From positions 124,001 through 188,000 of the forward strand of contig NZ_FOIS01000001.1 of assembly GCF_900110455.1 (NCBI RefSeq): DNA of 64,000 bases. Direction: 5' to 3'. The DNA comes from Natrinema salifodinae (GTDB lineage Archaea > Halobacteriota > Halobacteria > Halobacteriales > Natrialbaceae). Under the pieces are notes generated by a model. That model did no database searches and was not told the origin of the DNA. It saw only the letters and a list, made by a program, of their open reading frames with translations. A program made the translations under genes and the position numbers. The stretch's first letter is position 1. The number at the start of each line of letters is the position of its first letter. Shown piece after piece: positions 36,068-46,108 of the stretch.

Positions 36068-37930
36068 TCAGATCGCCTTCAGCGTCTCGTCGTCGGGCTC
36101 GTAACACTGCCCGCCCATCAGCGCGTCCTGGATAGCGTCTTCGACCGCGGCCTCGGCGGCCCCCGTATCCGCGGCGACCGTCTCGACGAGTTCCGTCCGG
36201 TCGGCGCCGTCGCCGTCGTCGAGTTCCTCCATAGTTTCGACGACGTACGCTTCGAGGTCGACGTCGTCGGCCGGTTCGTCCTCGACAGCGGAGTCGTCGG
36301 CGTCGTCGGTCGCTGGCTCGGACTCGTCGTCGGTCGGCTCCGGTTCAGCGGCGTCCGCAGTTTCGGCCGCCGCTTCGCTCTCGTCGACCGGTTCGGATTC
36401 GAGTCCGGACGCGGGCGGTTCACCAGGGTCGTCGTCCGCCGGCTCCGCCGACTCCGCCGACTCGTCCGGTTCGGGCACGTCGATGTCGGCCTCGCCTGGT
36501 TCGTCGACTTCGGATCCGGTGGTGAACTCGGCACCGAACTCCGCTTCGATCTGCTCGCGCTCCTCCTCGTCCATCTCGTACATACCGTCGTCGACGCTGC
36601 CGGCGTCGAAGTCGCCGAGTTCGCCGTCCTTGTCGGCGGCAGGTTCAGGCTCGTCGGATTCGTCGACGGCAGCGGGTTCGGGCTCAGCGGATTCCGCTTC
36701 GTCGGCAGCCGGTGCATCGTTCTCGGCCGCGAGCGGTTCGTCGTCGGTATCGGTCGCTGCCGATTCGGGTTCGGGCTCGGACTCGGGCTCAGGCCCGGAT
36801 TCGACATCGTCGCCCGCCGTCTCATCGACGGCGGTCTCCGTGTCGGTGTCGGTATCGGATTCGGCCTGGTCGGTCGATGCCGCTGCCGCCGTGGCGTCCG
36901 CCTCGGCGTCGGCGGCCCCGGAATCGGACTCGGTGCCCGTCCCCGCGCCCGCGGTCGCGGCGGCCGGTTCGGCGTCGACCTCGGCGGCGTCGGGTTCGTC
37001 GCTCGTCGCCGACGTCGCCGTGCCGGCCGCGGAGCCGGAGTGCGCTTCCGGCTCGTCGGCGTCGGTTGCCGCGCCGCCGGTCGTCGCCGCTATCGGCTCC
37101 GCCGGTTCAGTCTCTGTGTCGGCCGCGGCGTCGGGGTCGGTCGCGACGCCGCCCTCGAGCGCATCGGGATCGATCCCGTCGAGCTCGGCCAGCGCGTCGA
37201 ACGTCGTCTCGTACTCGGGGCTGGTGTCGTCGGGCGCGAGATCGAGACCGCTCACCTGGTCGCGCTCGCCGGCGACGACCTCGACAGCCTCGAGCGCGCA
37301 GTCCCGCAGCGCCGCCAGGTACGACGGCGTCGTGCCGTAGTGGTCCTGAGCGAGCGGGAGTCCCGCCGCCAGGCCGGATTCGACGTCGGCCTCGAGCAAG
37401 GCGTCGGTCAGGGCCTCGCCGCCGGCGTCCAGATCGGCCGCCGCGGAGTACGCGGCGATCCGTTCGATCGTTTGTTCGGCCGCGCTGACGACCCAGCGGT
37501 CACGGGTGTCGGCGTCGACCGTCGCGAGGCTCTCGGGTCGGAGCGAGGTGTAGACCCGATCGCCGTCCTCGGGCTGGAAGGTGCGGGCCTTGCCGGTCAC
37601 CGCGACGAACGCCGGCGGGTCGATCTGCTCTAAGAAGGCCAGCTCGTCGGGCTGGTACTGGCCGGCGTAGACGACGAACGCGCCGGTCGGATCGACGACG
37701 CGTGCGCGAACCATCTCGTCGTTGACCGGCGAGACCTCGGTCAGCGTGCCGACGGCGAAGACGCGGTTGAGCCGCGCGCCGGTCGGCGAGATCACGTAGT
37801 TCGGGGCCCGCTCCTCGTCGCTCTCGGCGTAGGAGAGCGAGGCGTCGTCGTACTCGGCGGCGAACAGGCGGTAGGCGATCTCCCGTCCGGGAATCTCGTC
37901 GTCGCCGTCGCCGTTTCCGTTCGCGCTCAT
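36068..37930 (-). CDS. rpap1: RPA-associated protein with a long acidic linker
   Basis: 620 residues. The N-terminal 1-240 contain an OB-fold (VFAVGTLTEVSPVNDEMVRARVVDPTG) and a helical region; residues about 245-555 are almost pure Asp/Glu/Ala/Ser/Pro; the C-terminal 60 (DLEAYVVETMEELDD... AVEDAIQDALMGG) form a small winged helix like that of RPA32. This is the COG3390-type partner of archaeal RPA. It overlaps rpa1 by four bases (ATGA) and precedes the phosphoesterase. The linker is the longest disordered stretch in the window and contains local direct repeats. Confidence 0.87.
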   Translation of the reverse strand: MSANGNGDGDDEIPGREIAYRLFAAEYDDASLSYAESDEERAPNYVISPTGARLNRVFAVGTLTEVSPVNDEMVRARVVDPTGAFVVYAGQYQPDELAFLEQIDPPAFVAVTGKARTFQPEDGDRVYTSLRPESLATVDADTRDRWVVSAAEQTIERIAAYSAAADLDAGGEALTDALLEADVESGLAAGLPLAQDHYGTTPSYLAALRDCALEAVEVVAGERDQVSGLDLAPDDTSPEYETTFDALAELDGIDPDALEGGVATDPDAAADTETEPAEPIAATTGGAATDADEPEAHSGSAAGTATSATSDEPDAAEVDAEPAAATAGAGTGTESDSGAADAEADATAAAASTDQAESDTDTDTETAVDETAGDDVESGPEPESEPEPESAATDTDDEPLAAENDAPAADEAESAEPEPAAVDESDEPEPAADKDGELGDFDAGSVDDGMYEMDEEEREQIEAEFGAEFTTGSEVDEPGEADIDVPEPDESAESAEPADDDPGEPPASGLESEPVDESEAAAETADAAEPEPTDDESEPATDDADDSAVEDEPADDVDLEAYVVETMEELDDGDGADRTELVETVAADTGAAEAAVEDAIQDALMGGQCYEPDDETLKAI

Positions 37931-39201
37931 GCGTCCACCTCCGCGAGGAAGTCGGTCGCACGCGCGGCCGGATCGTCGGCGCTCTCCTCGAAGATCTCGG
38001 CGTCGAGGTTCGCACCGTACTCGTCGACCGAGAGGTGGCCGCGCACGCGGTACTCACGGCCGACGATGCGCTCGCGGATCGCGTCCGCGACGACCGCCTG
38101 GTCCATCGCCTCGCGGGCCTGTTCGAGCGCGTCTTCCAAGGTCCCGCCGTAGACCTGCTCGGTGAGTTCGTCGTCGAGGACGGCGGTGACGGTCCCGGTG
38201 CCGTCGTCGAGGATCGCCTTCACGCGCAGGTCGTCGATTCCGTCGACGTCACCGTGGGTCCGGCACTGCCCCTTCTGGATGACCCGGTAACACTCCGGAC
38301 AGCGCTGGATGAGCCCGGAGCCGTCACGGACCGCGATCACGTTACCCACGAGTTCGACGTCGTAGATGCCGCCGGTGCGGACGGCGTCGCCGACCCCCAT
38401 CGTCGAGGCGGCGCTGCCGACGTCGATCGCGCGGTCGAGGTCTGAAACCGTCGAGAATTCGGAGACGTTGACCTCGGGGACGCCGCGGAACTCCTGGACG
38501 TAGGCGTTCTCGATGCGGATCGAATTGCCCTCCTCGATCTCGGGGGCCGGCTCCCAGTTCGTGAAGGGCAGGCGACCGCTCTCGTCGCCGAAGACGCCGC
38601 TTTTGATCTCGGTCTCGCCGTCGCGACCGTCGATCGTCCGGCGCTCGCACTCGACGACGGTGACCTCGACGGTGACGGCGCGGTCGCCCGTCTGTAAATC
38701 GGCCAACTGCGCGTCGCCGCCGATCTCGTAGGGGACGTCGAGCGACTCCTCCTCGAACGACAGCGAGGTGCTCTCGCCGAGGTTGAGTTCCGGCTCGCCG
38801 TCCCACTCGCGGACGCCGGCGTTGCCCGCGGTGATCGTATCGCCAGGCGAGAGGCCGAAGTCCTCCCAGGCCGTGTAGTCGATGACGCCGGTCTCGTCGG
38901 CCAGGCGGCCTTCGACGATAACGTGATCGGAGCCCTGATAGCGGATCGATCGCTTGCCGGCGGTCAGGACGGTGCTCGTGACGGTGACGTTGCTATCGTC
39001 GGGCGTAATCTCGGCGACGTCCTTCGCCGACGGCGTCGCACCGCCGCCGCTGGAGCCGTCGCCGTACTTCCGGCGGAGGCTCTGTTTGGCCTCGTCGACC
39101 GGGACGCTGTACTCCACTAAGTTCTGCAAGTCGGATTTGACCTCCTCTTTGTCGACACCGAGGTCGGAGGCGAGATCCTCGGCATGATCGTCGAGTTCCA
39201 T
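37927..39201 (-). CDS. rpa1: Replication protein A, large-type subunit
   Basis: A 424-residue single-stranded-DNA-binding protein with three OB-folds in series (about 70-165, 175-275 and 325-400) and a zinc finger CPECYRVIQKGQCRTHG near 310-325, the layout of haloarchaeal Rpa1. The N-terminal 40 residues (LASDLGVDKEEVKSDLQNLVEY) form a helical bundle. It protects ssDNA during replication and repair and is first in the rpa1-rpap1-rpe operon. ATG 39201 is preferred to the GTG one codon upstream. Confidence 0.92.
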   Translation of the reverse strand: MELDDHAEDLASDLGVDKEEVKSDLQNLVEYSVPVDEAKQSLRRKYGDGSSGGGATPSAKDVAEITPDDSNVTVTSTVLTAGKRSIRYQGSDHVIVEGRLADETGVIDYTAWEDFGLSPGDTITAGNAGVREWDGEPELNLGESTSLSFEEESLDVPYEIGGDAQLADLQTGDRAVTVEVTVVECERRTIDGRDGETEIKSGVFGDESGRLPFTNWEPAPEIEEGNSIRIENAYVQEFRGVPEVNVSEFSTVSDLDRAIDVGSAASTMGVGDAVRTGGIYDVELVGNVIAVRDGSGLIQRCPECYRVIQKGQCRTHGDVDGIDDLRVKAILDDGTGTVTAVLDDELTEQVYGGTLEDALEQAREAMDQAVVADAIRERIVGREYRVRGHLSVDEYGANLDAEIFEESADDPAARATDFLAEVDA

Positions 39202-39322
39202 CACTTGCCTTTCGTAGCGGGGCTTGAAAAGCGTTCCCGCAGGAGGGCGAAAGTGAAAACCGGCTCGCGGCTGCGGTATCGGTCCGAACGCGGGGGAAAC
39301 CGTATCGCTGTCGGCGGCGTGA

Positions 39323-40318
39323 CTACGGGCGCGGCGCCGCCTTCTGCAGCGCCGTCTCGGCGATGTTGCCGCCGTAGTCGGCGCTTCTCGACAGCGAGTC
39401 GACGATCAGTCCCAGCGACTGGGCCTGAACCGGCTCCATGTCACGCAGCATGTCGTCGATCGTCCGGGTGTGTTCGTCGATCTCGAGGACCGTCTCGCGG
39501 GCGTCGTGGCCGAGGCGGTTGGCCTCGTCGGGCTCGTCGGCGAACAGCGCGTCCATCGCCTTCTCGAGGACGGTGGAGGCGTCCGCGTGGAGTTCCTCCA
39601 GTGCGTCGGCGACCGGCCCCGGAATCTCGTCGAGTTTCAGCGCGATGTTGCTGATCTTGGCCGCGTGGTCGGCCACGCGTTCGAGTTGGCGGGCGCTGGA
39701 GTGGAAGTCGAAGCAGTCCTCGCGGGGGACGCCCAGTTCCTCGGCTGCGCGCGGAGAGCGAAGCGTCGCGCGGAAGATCCGCGAGACGACGAGCCAGAGC
39801 CGATCGACGTCGTCGTCGCGCTCGATTACGTCGTGGGCGATGTCGTCGTCGTTCTCGACTAACGCCCGCACGGCGTCTTCGAGCATCGATTGGGCGATCA
39901 GTCGCATCCGCGTGACCGCGTTGACGATCGACAGCTCCGAGGAGTCCAGTAAGTCCTGAATGACCACGCTGTCGGTCGTCTCCTCGAGCACCTCGACGCC
40001 GACGAGACCCTGGGTCGCGTCGCGGATCGCCCGGCGCTGGTCGGTCGTGATCCGGCCCGCTTCGAGCCGGATGATGTCGAAACCGCTGACGTACATCGTC
40101 ATCACGGCCCGGGTCAACCGTTCGCCCTCGAGGTTCGAGATGTCGAGGGTTCCCTCCTGGCGCTCCGTGTCGTTCTGGGGCGTCAGTAGGAGGGCGTCGT
40201 CCTCGGGGTAGAATTCGACGGTCGTCCCGGCGCTGACGTCGTTGTCCGTCGCCCACGTCTTGGGCAGCGAGACGGTGTAGGTCGACCCGCCCGTCACCTG
40301 GACCTTGCGCGTCTCCAT
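39323..40318 (-). CDS. AbrB-domain/PhoU-domain phosphate regulator
   Basis: 331 residues: an N-terminal SpoVT/AbrB-like DNA-binding fold (METRKVQVTGGSTYTVSLPKTWA, 1-45) joined to a PhoU-like helical domain with two repeats (ARQLERVADHAAKISN near 215-230). Such archaeal fusions are thought to link phosphate status to transcription of pst genes. It is divergent from pstS1 across a 381-bp region with TATA elements for both directions (here 40344-40357), so direct control of the adjacent operons is likely. ATG 40318 is chosen because the AbrB domain starts exactly there. Confidence 0.88.
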   Translation of the reverse strand: METRKVQVTGGSTYTVSLPKTWATDNDVSAGTTVEFYPEDDALLLTPQNDTERQEGTLDISNLEGERLTRAVMTMYVSGFDIIRLEAGRITTDQRRAIRDATQGLVGVEVLEETTDSVVIQDLLDSSELSIVNAVTRMRLIAQSMLEDAVRALVENDDDIAHDVIERDDDVDRLWLVVSRIFRATLRSPRAAEELGVPREDCFDFHSSARQLERVADHAAKISNIALKLDEIPGPVADALEELHADASTVLEKAMDALFADEPDEANRLGHDARETVLEIDEHTRTIDDMLRDMEPVQAQSLGLIVDSLSRSADYGGNIAETALQKAAPRP

Positions 40319-40699
40319 GTTGCGAGGGCTTTTCGACTGAGGGAATATAAATATATGTGGATCTATAGAGGTCCGTTCGAAACCGACCGCTATCGCACGT
40401 ATCCGACGAGATTTTATCGGGTATCGAACGAAGAGTTCCGTATCAGTACCACTGACAACGGACCTGAACGGACCCATATATAGTGATACGTTACGCTCAG
40501 TTCACGACATCACTCTCTCGACGGACCCGTCGCCGCATCGCGTCCGTTCGCTCGGTTTGTGCGTCTCGAGACGCAACGGTTCCTATCACCGACAGTTTGC
40601 TCCGGTATCGGGATTTGACTATATAGGAATATGTCCCTACTGACCGGTATATATGGCTCATAGCATCGTATTTTTATATCCTCTCGAATTCCCAACGTG
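40319..40699. promoter_or_regulatory. Divergent promoter region of the AbrB-PhoU gene and pst operon 1
   Basis: TATA for pstS1 is TTTTTATATC (40671-40680), about 25 bp before its ATG (leaderless). The element CCTACTGA (40636-40643) also occurs before pst operon 2 (46350-46357), and its inverse AGTAGGG is at 46459-46465. Several TATATA tracts (40619-40626, 40648-40656) flank it. Candidate phosphate-responsive element. Confidence 0.5.
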
Positions 40700-41677
40700 A
40701 TGGCAGACAGCCAGTTCGGACGCTCTGTCGACGCGGTATCGCGGCGAAAGTTCATTGCGGCCACCGGTGCGCTAAGCGCGACCGCGCTCGCCGGCTGCAG
40801 CGAGACGACCGACAGCGACGACCTCTCCGGGGAGGTCGTGGTCACGGGCTCGAGTACGGTGTTCCCGATTTCCGACGCGATGGCGGAACGGTTCATGGAG
40901 GAGAACCCGGCCGTCAACGTCACGGTCGACCCGACCGGCAGCGGCGGTGGGTTCGAGAACTACTTCTGTCCCGGCGACGCGGACGTCAACGGCGCATCGC
41001 GGCCGATCAAGTCCGAAGAGGAGGATCACTGCGGTGAAAACGACGTCACGCCGGTCGAGATGGAGATCGGCGGCGACGCGCTCACGATGGCCGTCAGTCC
41101 CGAGAACGACTGGGTCGACTGCATGTCCTTCGACGAGATGGCCCAGATCTGGGAGGACGGTGGCGCCGACACGTGGTCCGACGTCAACTCGGAGTGGCCC
41201 GACGAGGAGATCGTCCGCTACGGTCCCGACACGACCTCGGGGACCTACGACTGGTTCACCGAGAACGTCGTCGGCGAAGCCGGCAATCACACCACCGACT
41301 ACGAGGGGACCGAGGACGACAACACGATCGTTCAGGCGCTCGAGAACGACCCGTACGCGATGGGGTACTTCGGCTACGCTTATTACTCCGAGAACGAGGA
41401 TCGCGTCAAGGCCCTCGAGGTCAAGGAAAGCGAGGGCGACGAGTGCGCCGAACCGAGCCTGCAGGCGGCCAGCGACGGTACCTATCCGATGGCTCGTCCG
41501 CTGTACATCTACCCCTCCGAGGAGGCCCTCGAGAGCGAGGAGGTCTACGAGTTCGTGAACTACTACCTCGAGAACTCGACCGAAGATTGGATCGCGGACG
41601 ACGTGGGCTACGTACCCTCCAGCGACGACCAGGCGGACGAGAATTTGAGCACGCTCGAAGAGATCGCCGGGGAGTAA
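40700..41677 (+). CDS. pstS: Phosphate-binding lipoprotein, operon 1
   Basis: 325 residues. A Tat signal (SRRKFIAATGALSATALAGC) with lipobox Cys33 targets it for export folded and anchoring. Phosphate-binding blocks GSSTVFPISDAMAERF, PTGSGGGFENYFCPG and TTSGTYDWF are present. It captures phosphate for the PstCAB permease whose genes follow. The ATG at 40700 follows a GTG by one codon and fits the TATA. It pairs with a paralogue at 46497-47474. Confidence 0.93.
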   Translation: MADSQFGRSVDAVSRRKFIAATGALSATALAGCSETTDSDDLSGEVVVTGSSTVFPISDAMAERFMEENPAVNVTVDPTGSGGGFENYFCPGDADVNGASRPIKSEEEDHCGENDVTPVEMEIGGDALTMAVSPENDWVDCMSFDEMAQIWEDGGADTWSDVNSEWPDEEIVRYGPDTTSGTYDWFTENVVGEAGNHTTDYEGTEDDNTIVQALENDPYAMGYFGYAYYSENEDRVKALEVKESEGDECAEPSLQAASDGTYPMARPLYIYPSEEALESEEVYEFVNYYLENSTEDWIADDVGYVPSSDDQADENLSTLEEIAGE

Positions 41678-41722
41678 CGCGGACCGTCTCTCAGGTTTTC
41701 GTCGAACGGAAAACGAAACGAC

Positions 41723-42664
41723 ATGAGTAATACACCAATGGACGCCGATCTCACGCGATCGGCAAACGGACGGATTGCAAAGGAACGGTTGTACCACGGC
41801 CTGTTGTTCTGCTGTGCGGCACTGACCGTCGTCGTCACGGTCAGCATCGTCGTCACGCTGGCGAGAGACGCCGTCGAGTTCTTCGGACGAGTCGACCCCG
41901 TCTCGTTTTTTACCGGTACGGAATGGGTGCTACGCAACAATGATCCGATCCTCGGCATCCTGCCGCTGGTCAGCGCCACGCTCGTCGTGACCGTCGTCTC
42001 GGCGCTGGTCGCGATCCCGATCGGCACCGCGGCGGCGGTCTACCTGAGCGAGTACGCCAGCGACCGGATGCGCTCGGTGCTGAAACCGGCACTCGAGATC
42101 CTCGCGGGGATTCCGACCGTCGTCTACGGCTTCTTCGCGCTCGTGTACCTGACGCCCTGGCTCCAGGCTCTCGGGCTGGACGTGAGCCTGTTCAACCTGC
42201 TGTCGGCGTCGATCATGGTCGGGATCATGATCATCCCGATGGTCTCCTCGATCAGCGAGGACGCCATGAGCGCGGTGCCCGACTCGCTTCGCCAGGCGGG
42301 CTACGGACTGGGCGCGACGAAGTTCGAGGTCTCGACGCGGATCGTCATCCCCGCCTCGATCTCGGGGATCTTCTCGTCGTACATCCTCGCGCTCTCGCGG
42401 GCGATCGGCGAGACGATGATCGTGGTGACGGCCGCCGGCATGCAGTCGCGGATGTTCGACCCGACGAACCCGCTCTCGAATCTCTTCAACTCGGGCCAGA
42501 CCATGACCAGCGCCATGGTCCAGGCGGTCACCACGGATCTGGTCGGCGGGACCGCCGGCTACTACTCGATGTTTGCGATCGGGTTGACGCTGTTCTGTAT
42601 CACCTTCATGATGAACCTGCTCAGCAACCGCATCGCCGCACGCTACCGGGAGGAGTACCAATGA
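41723..42664 (+). CDS. pstC: Phosphate ABC transporter permease PstC, operon 1
   Basis: A 313-residue permease with six membrane segments and the inner-membrane-component signature GATKFEVSTRIVIPASISG after YLSEYASD and PALEILAGIPTVVYG blocks. Two stretches, 42203-42288 and 42372-42423, are identical at DNA level to pstC of operon 2. Its stop overlaps a 23-codon mini-frame leading to pstA. Confidence 0.93.
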   Translation: MSNTPMDADLTRSANGRIAKERLYHGLLFCCAALTVVVTVSIVVTLARDAVEFFGRVDPVSFFTGTEWVLRNNDPILGILPLVSATLVVTVVSALVAIPIGTAAAVYLSEYASDRMRSVLKPALEILAGIPTVVYGFFALVYLTPWLQALGLDVSLFNLLSASIMVGIMIIPMVSSISEDAMSAVPDSLRQAGYGLGATKFEVSTRIVIPASISGIFSSYILALSRAIGETMIVVTAAGMQSRMFDPTNPLSNLFNSGQTMTSAMVQAVTTDLVGGTAGYYSMFAIGLTLFCITFMMNLLSNRIAARYREEYQ

Positions 42665-42732
42665 CGCCAGCGCAGACGCGACCGATCCGAACCGCGAGAC
42701 CGATCGCGCGGCCGACGGAGGTGGACCGCTGA
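42661..42732 (+). CDS. 23-residue mini-frame bridging pstC and pstA
   Basis: ATG at 42661 overlaps the pstC stop (ATGA), and its own TGA overlaps the pstA ATG (TGATG), so it exactly fills the 67-bp spacer. The peptide (MTPAQTRPIRTARPIARPTE...) is Pro/Arg-rich with no family. It may keep ribosomes moving between the two genes. Operon 2 has no such spacer: its pstC and pstA overlap directly. Confidence 0.35.
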   Translation: MTPAQTRPIRTARPIARPTEVDR

Positions 42733-44429
42733 TGGCGACGATCGACGACCAAACCGAGGCCTGGTACGGCGCGGAGGGACAGATCAGTCAGCTCCGAGGG
42801 CTGCTGTTCAAGCTCGGCTGTCTCGGCGCGACGCTGCTCGCCCTCCTGCTCGTGTTCGTGTTCCTGCTGTACGTCGCCAACGACGCGATCGAACCCATGT
42901 CGGTCGAACCGATCTGGACGGTCACCCTGACGGCGCCGATCTGGGCGGTCAGCGTGACCGTCCCGCTCCCGGCCTGGTGGCTCGCGGTCGCCGCGACCGT
43001 CGGCGCCCCGGCGCTCGCGCTCACCGGCTACTACTACCGGTTCGATCCGCGAGCGGGCGAAGTGGCCTACGCGGCGCTCGGGCTCCCGATCGCCGCGACC
43101 TTACTCGCCGGCGGCGTGGTGATCGCGTTCAGACACATCGTCTCGCCGCGCGAGTGGCTCGCGCTCGTCGTTGCCGCCGCCGTCGCGGTCGGATTGCTCG
43201 CGCTCCACGTCCGTACTCGCGACGCCGCCGCCGTCGAACGCGGACTCGTCGCGACCCTCGTCCCGCTGCTCGTCGTCGTCGGCGTGCCGGGCGTCGTCCC
43301 GAGTCTACGGGGACTGATCCTCTCGCTGCCGGTCCTCCCGTTACCGTCGCTGTCGCTGCTTGGGACGTTCGCAGCGCCAGTCGGGCTCGGCGTGGCCTGG
43401 TACGTGAGCCGCGTTCGCGAGAGCCCCCGCGCCGGATGGCTCGCCGGCGGGGCGACGGTCGTCGCCTCGGCGCTCGGCCTGGTTGCCGCGCCGCTGGTCG
43501 GTATCGCGGCGACGACGTGGATCGTGCTCGTGACGGTCGTCGGCGTTCCCGTCGGCTTGTACGTCGAGCGGGTGGTGCGACGCGGAGAGGGGATCGCCGG
43601 ACTCGCCATGCCGGTCGTGATCGGTGCCGGCGTCGTCGCCTGTGCCCTCGTCGTCGAGGCGCTCGGATTCTCCGGCCCCAACGTCTGGTTCGATTGGGAC
43701 TTTCTGACCACCGCTCACAGCCGGGACCCGTACGATGCCGGGATCTATCCCGCGCTCGTCGGCTCGGTGATGCTGATCATCGTCGTCGCCGTCTCGGCGT
43801 TTCCCGTCGGGGTCGGCGCGGCGATCTATCTGGAGGAGTACGCGCCGAGCGAAGGGCCCCTCGGTAGGTTCGTCGAACTCATCGAGATCAACATCGCGAA
43901 CCTCGCGGGCGTCCCCTCGGTCGTCTACGGGCTGCTCGGGGTCGCGCTGTTCGTCAATACCGCCGGTCTGGGCCGCGGGATCGTCGTCGTCGGCGGGCTC
44001 ACGGTCGGTCTGCTCGTCCTGCCGATCGTCATCGTCTCCGCTCAGGAGGCGATCCAGGCTGTCCCCGACTCGCAGCGACGGGCCGCCTACGGGATGGGCG
44101 CCACCAGATGGCAGATGGTCAGAACGACCGTCCTGCCGCGGGCGATGCCCGGCATCCTGACCGGGACGATCCTCGCGCTCGGCCGGGCGATCGGCGAGAC
44201 GGCGCCGCTGCTGATGGTCGGCGTCGCGGCGGTCGTGCGCATCCCGCCGAACTCGTTTTTCAGCCGGTTCAGCGCGATGCCGCGACAGATATTCTCGTGG
44301 GCGAGACTGGCCCAGCCGGAGTTTTATCACGGCGTCCTCGCCGCCGGCGTGCTCGTGTTGCTCACCGTCCTGTTGATGATGAACGGCACCGCGATCCTCC
44401 TGCGGAACAAGTACCAGCGTCGAGAGTGA
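42732..44429 (+). CDS. pstA: Phosphate ABC transporter permease PstA with large extra membrane region, operon 1
   Basis: 565 residues, against 311 in operon 2. TM1 (about 25-50) is followed by an insert of roughly 230 residues with some seven or eight extra hydrophobic segments, before the normal PstA body resumes at [26 protein letters not shown] (near 318). The body has [24 protein letters not shown] and [19 protein letters not shown]. Some halophilic and other archaeal PstA proteins are long; whether the insert makes a separate domain is unknown. Confidence 0.9.
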   Translation: MATIDDQTEAWYGAEGQISQLRGLLFKLGCLGATLLALLLVFVFLLYVANDAIEPMSVEPIWTVTLTAPIWAVSVTVPLPAWWLAVAATVGAPALALTGYYYRFDPRAGEVAYAALGLPIAATLLAGGVVIAFRHIVSPREWLALVVAAAVAVGLLALHVRTRDAAAVERGLVATLVPLLVVVGVPGVVPSLRGLILSLPVLPLPSLSLLGTFAAPVGLGVAWYVSRVRESPRAGWLAGGATVVASALGLVAAPLVGIAATTWIVLVTVVGVPVGLYVERVVRRGEGIAGLAMPVVIGAGVVACALVVEALGFSGPNVWFDWDFLTTAHSRDPYDAGIYPALVGSVMLIIVVAVSAFPVGVGAAIYLEEYAPSEGPLGRFVELIEINIANLAGVPSVVYGLLGVALFVNTAGLGRGIVVVGGLTVGLLVLPIVIVSAQEAIQAVPDSQRRAAYGMGATRWQMVRTTVLPRAMPGILTGTILALGRAIGETAPLLMVGVAAVVRIPPNSFFSRFSAMPRQIFSWARLAQPEFYHGVLAAGVLVLLTVLLMMNGTAILLRNKYQRRE

Positions 44430-44430
44430 G

Positions 44431-45390
44431 ATGACCCGAAACGACACACCACGGACCGACGACAGCGATGCACAGCGAACGGACGAGGGCGCGGCCGTCT
44501 CGGAGACGACCATCGGCTCCGGATCCGCCGGGCCCGATTCCGGATTCGGATCCGAATCCGACGCCGAAAGCGCCCCCTTGCTCGACGAGTCGTTCGACGT
44601 CGGCGAGCGATCCGCAGCCGGGACGACCCAGGCGGAGACGGAAGCGGTGATCGAAGCACGCACCCTCGACGTCTACTACGACGACCACCAGGCGCTGCGA
44701 AGCGTCGACATCGAGATTCCCGAGAACCGCGTCACCGCGTTGATCGGCCCCTCCGGTTGCGGGAAGTCGACGTTCCTGCGCTCGATCAACCGGATGAACG
44801 ACCTTATCGACGCCGCCCGGATGGAGGGAGAACTGCTGTTCGACGGCAAGAACGTCTACGACGAGGACGTCGACCCCGTCGCCTTACGCCGGAAGATCGG
44901 AATGGTCTTTCAGTCGCCCAACCCCTTCCCGAAAAGCATCTACGACAACGTCGCCTTCGGCTTGGAGGTGCAGAACAGGGACGTCGACGTCGACGAGACG
45001 GTCCACAGCGCGCTCGAGCGCGCAGCGTTGCTCGACGAGGTCGAGGACCAGCTCGATGGGAGCGGACTGGACCTCTCCGGCGGGCAGCAACAGCGGCTGT
45101 GTATCGCCCGCGCGATCGCGCCCGATCCGGAAGTCATTCTGATGGATGAGCCGGCATCGGCGCTGGACCCAGTCGCCACCTCGAAGATCGAAGATCTGAT
45201 CGAGGACCTCTCCGAGGAGTACACGGTCGTCATCGTCACGCACAACATGCAACAGGCGGCCCGCATCTCTGATAAGACGGCCGTCTTCCTTACCGGCGGC
45301 GAACTCGTCGAGTTCGACGACACGAACAAAATCTTCGAAAATCCCGATAACGACCGCGTCGAGGACTACATCACCGGCAAGTTCGGGTGA
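44431..45390 (+). CDS. pstB: Phosphate ABC transporter ATP-binding protein, operon 1
   Basis: 319 residues: an acidic Ser/Glu-rich extension of about 70 residues, then a standard PstB with Walker [10 protein letters not shown], signature LSGGQQQR, Walker [13 protein letters not shown] and HNMQQAARI switch. From about residue 105 to the end it is almost identical in protein and DNA to PstB of operon 2 (45061-45388 against 49879-50206), while the N-terminal extensions differ. Confidence 0.94.
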   Translation: MTRNDTPRTDDSDAQRTDEGAAVSETTIGSGSAGPDSGFGSESDAESAPLLDESFDVGERSAAGTTQAETEAVIEARTLDVYYDDHQALRSVDIEIPENRVTALIGPSGCGKSTFLRSINRMNDLIDAARMEGELLFDGKNVYDEDVDPVALRRKIGMVFQSPNPFPKSIYDNVAFGLEVQNRDVDVDETVHSALERAALLDEVEDQLDGSGLDLSGGQQQRLCIARAIAPDPEVILMDEPASALDPVATSKIEDLIEDLSEEYTVVIVTHNMQQAARISDKTAVFLTGGELVEFDDTNKIFENPDNDRVEDYITGKFG

Positions 45391-45394
45391 CGGA

Positions 45395-46108
45395 ATGACC
45401 CGCGAAAAGTACCGACACCGGCTCGAACGGCTTCGCGAAGCGGTCGTCGCGATGGGCGATCTGGTCCGCGATCGGCTGGCTGACGCCTGCACCGCACTGT
45501 ATACCGGCGATCGATCCCTCGCACGCGACGTCGTCGCGGGCGACGACGAGATCGACGACCGGTATCTCGAGATCGAAGGGGAGTGTCTCGATTTGCTCGC
45601 GCTGCACCAACCCGTCGCCGGTGATCTCCGGTTCGTCGCGGCCGCGTTCAAGGTCGTTACCGATCTGGAGCGGGTGGGCGATCTCGCGACCAACCTGGCC
45701 GAGTACGCAATGGACGCGACCGGCTCCGCGTCGCCGCTGCCCGACGTGGATTTCGAACGGCTCACCGCGCTCGCGCTCGAACTGCTCGATCGGGCGATCG
45801 AGGCGTTCGCCACCGAGGACGCGGCGGCCTGTTTCACGGTCGCCGATCGCGACGACGAACTGGACGCGCGCTGTGCCGACGTGACCGATCGAGTCGTCCG
45901 GACGCTCGTCGAGTTACGGTGCGAGGCGACCGGCGAGAACGCCGGTCGGCCTCGGTACGGACGGGACGCCCCCGTTCGGAACGTCCTCGCTGACGTTTCA
46001 CGGACGCTCGTCGTCGTTCGCGATGTAGAGCGCGTCGGTGATCACGCGGTCAACGTCGCCGCCCGGACGCTGTACGCCCTCGAGAGCGACGACGAGTTAC
46101 TCGCCTGA
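45395..46108 (+). CDS. phoU: PhoU phosphate-uptake regulator, operon 1
   Basis: 237 residues with two PhoU three-helix repeats, each carrying the metal-binding E/D pattern (TDLERVGDLATNLAEY near 85-105, RDVERVGDHAVNVAART near 210-225). It follows pstB by four bases. It would restrain PstSCAB activity at high phosphate. It is more diverged from PhoU2 than the transporter subunits are from theirs. Confidence 0.92.
   Translation: MTREKYRHRLERLREAVVAMGDLVRDRLADACTALYTGDRSLARDVVAGDDEIDDRYLEIEGECLDLLALHQPVAGDLRFVAAAFKVVTDLERVGDLATNLAEYAMDATGSASPLPDVDFERLTALALELLDRAIEAFATEDAAACFTVADRDDELDARCADVTDRVVRTLVELRCEATGENAGRPRYGRDAPVRNVLADVSRTLVVVRDVERVGDHAVNVAARTLYALESDDELLA

Noticed and set aside
36250-37150. 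Tandem repeats suggesting a satellite or mobile element
   Set aside because: They are degenerate Asp/Glu/Ser/Pro codons within rpap1, not a non-coding repeat.
36011-37633. 540-codon open frame antisense to rpap1
   Set aside because: Arises from the GC-rich acidic linker on the other strand; the product is Arg/Gly/Val shadow composition.
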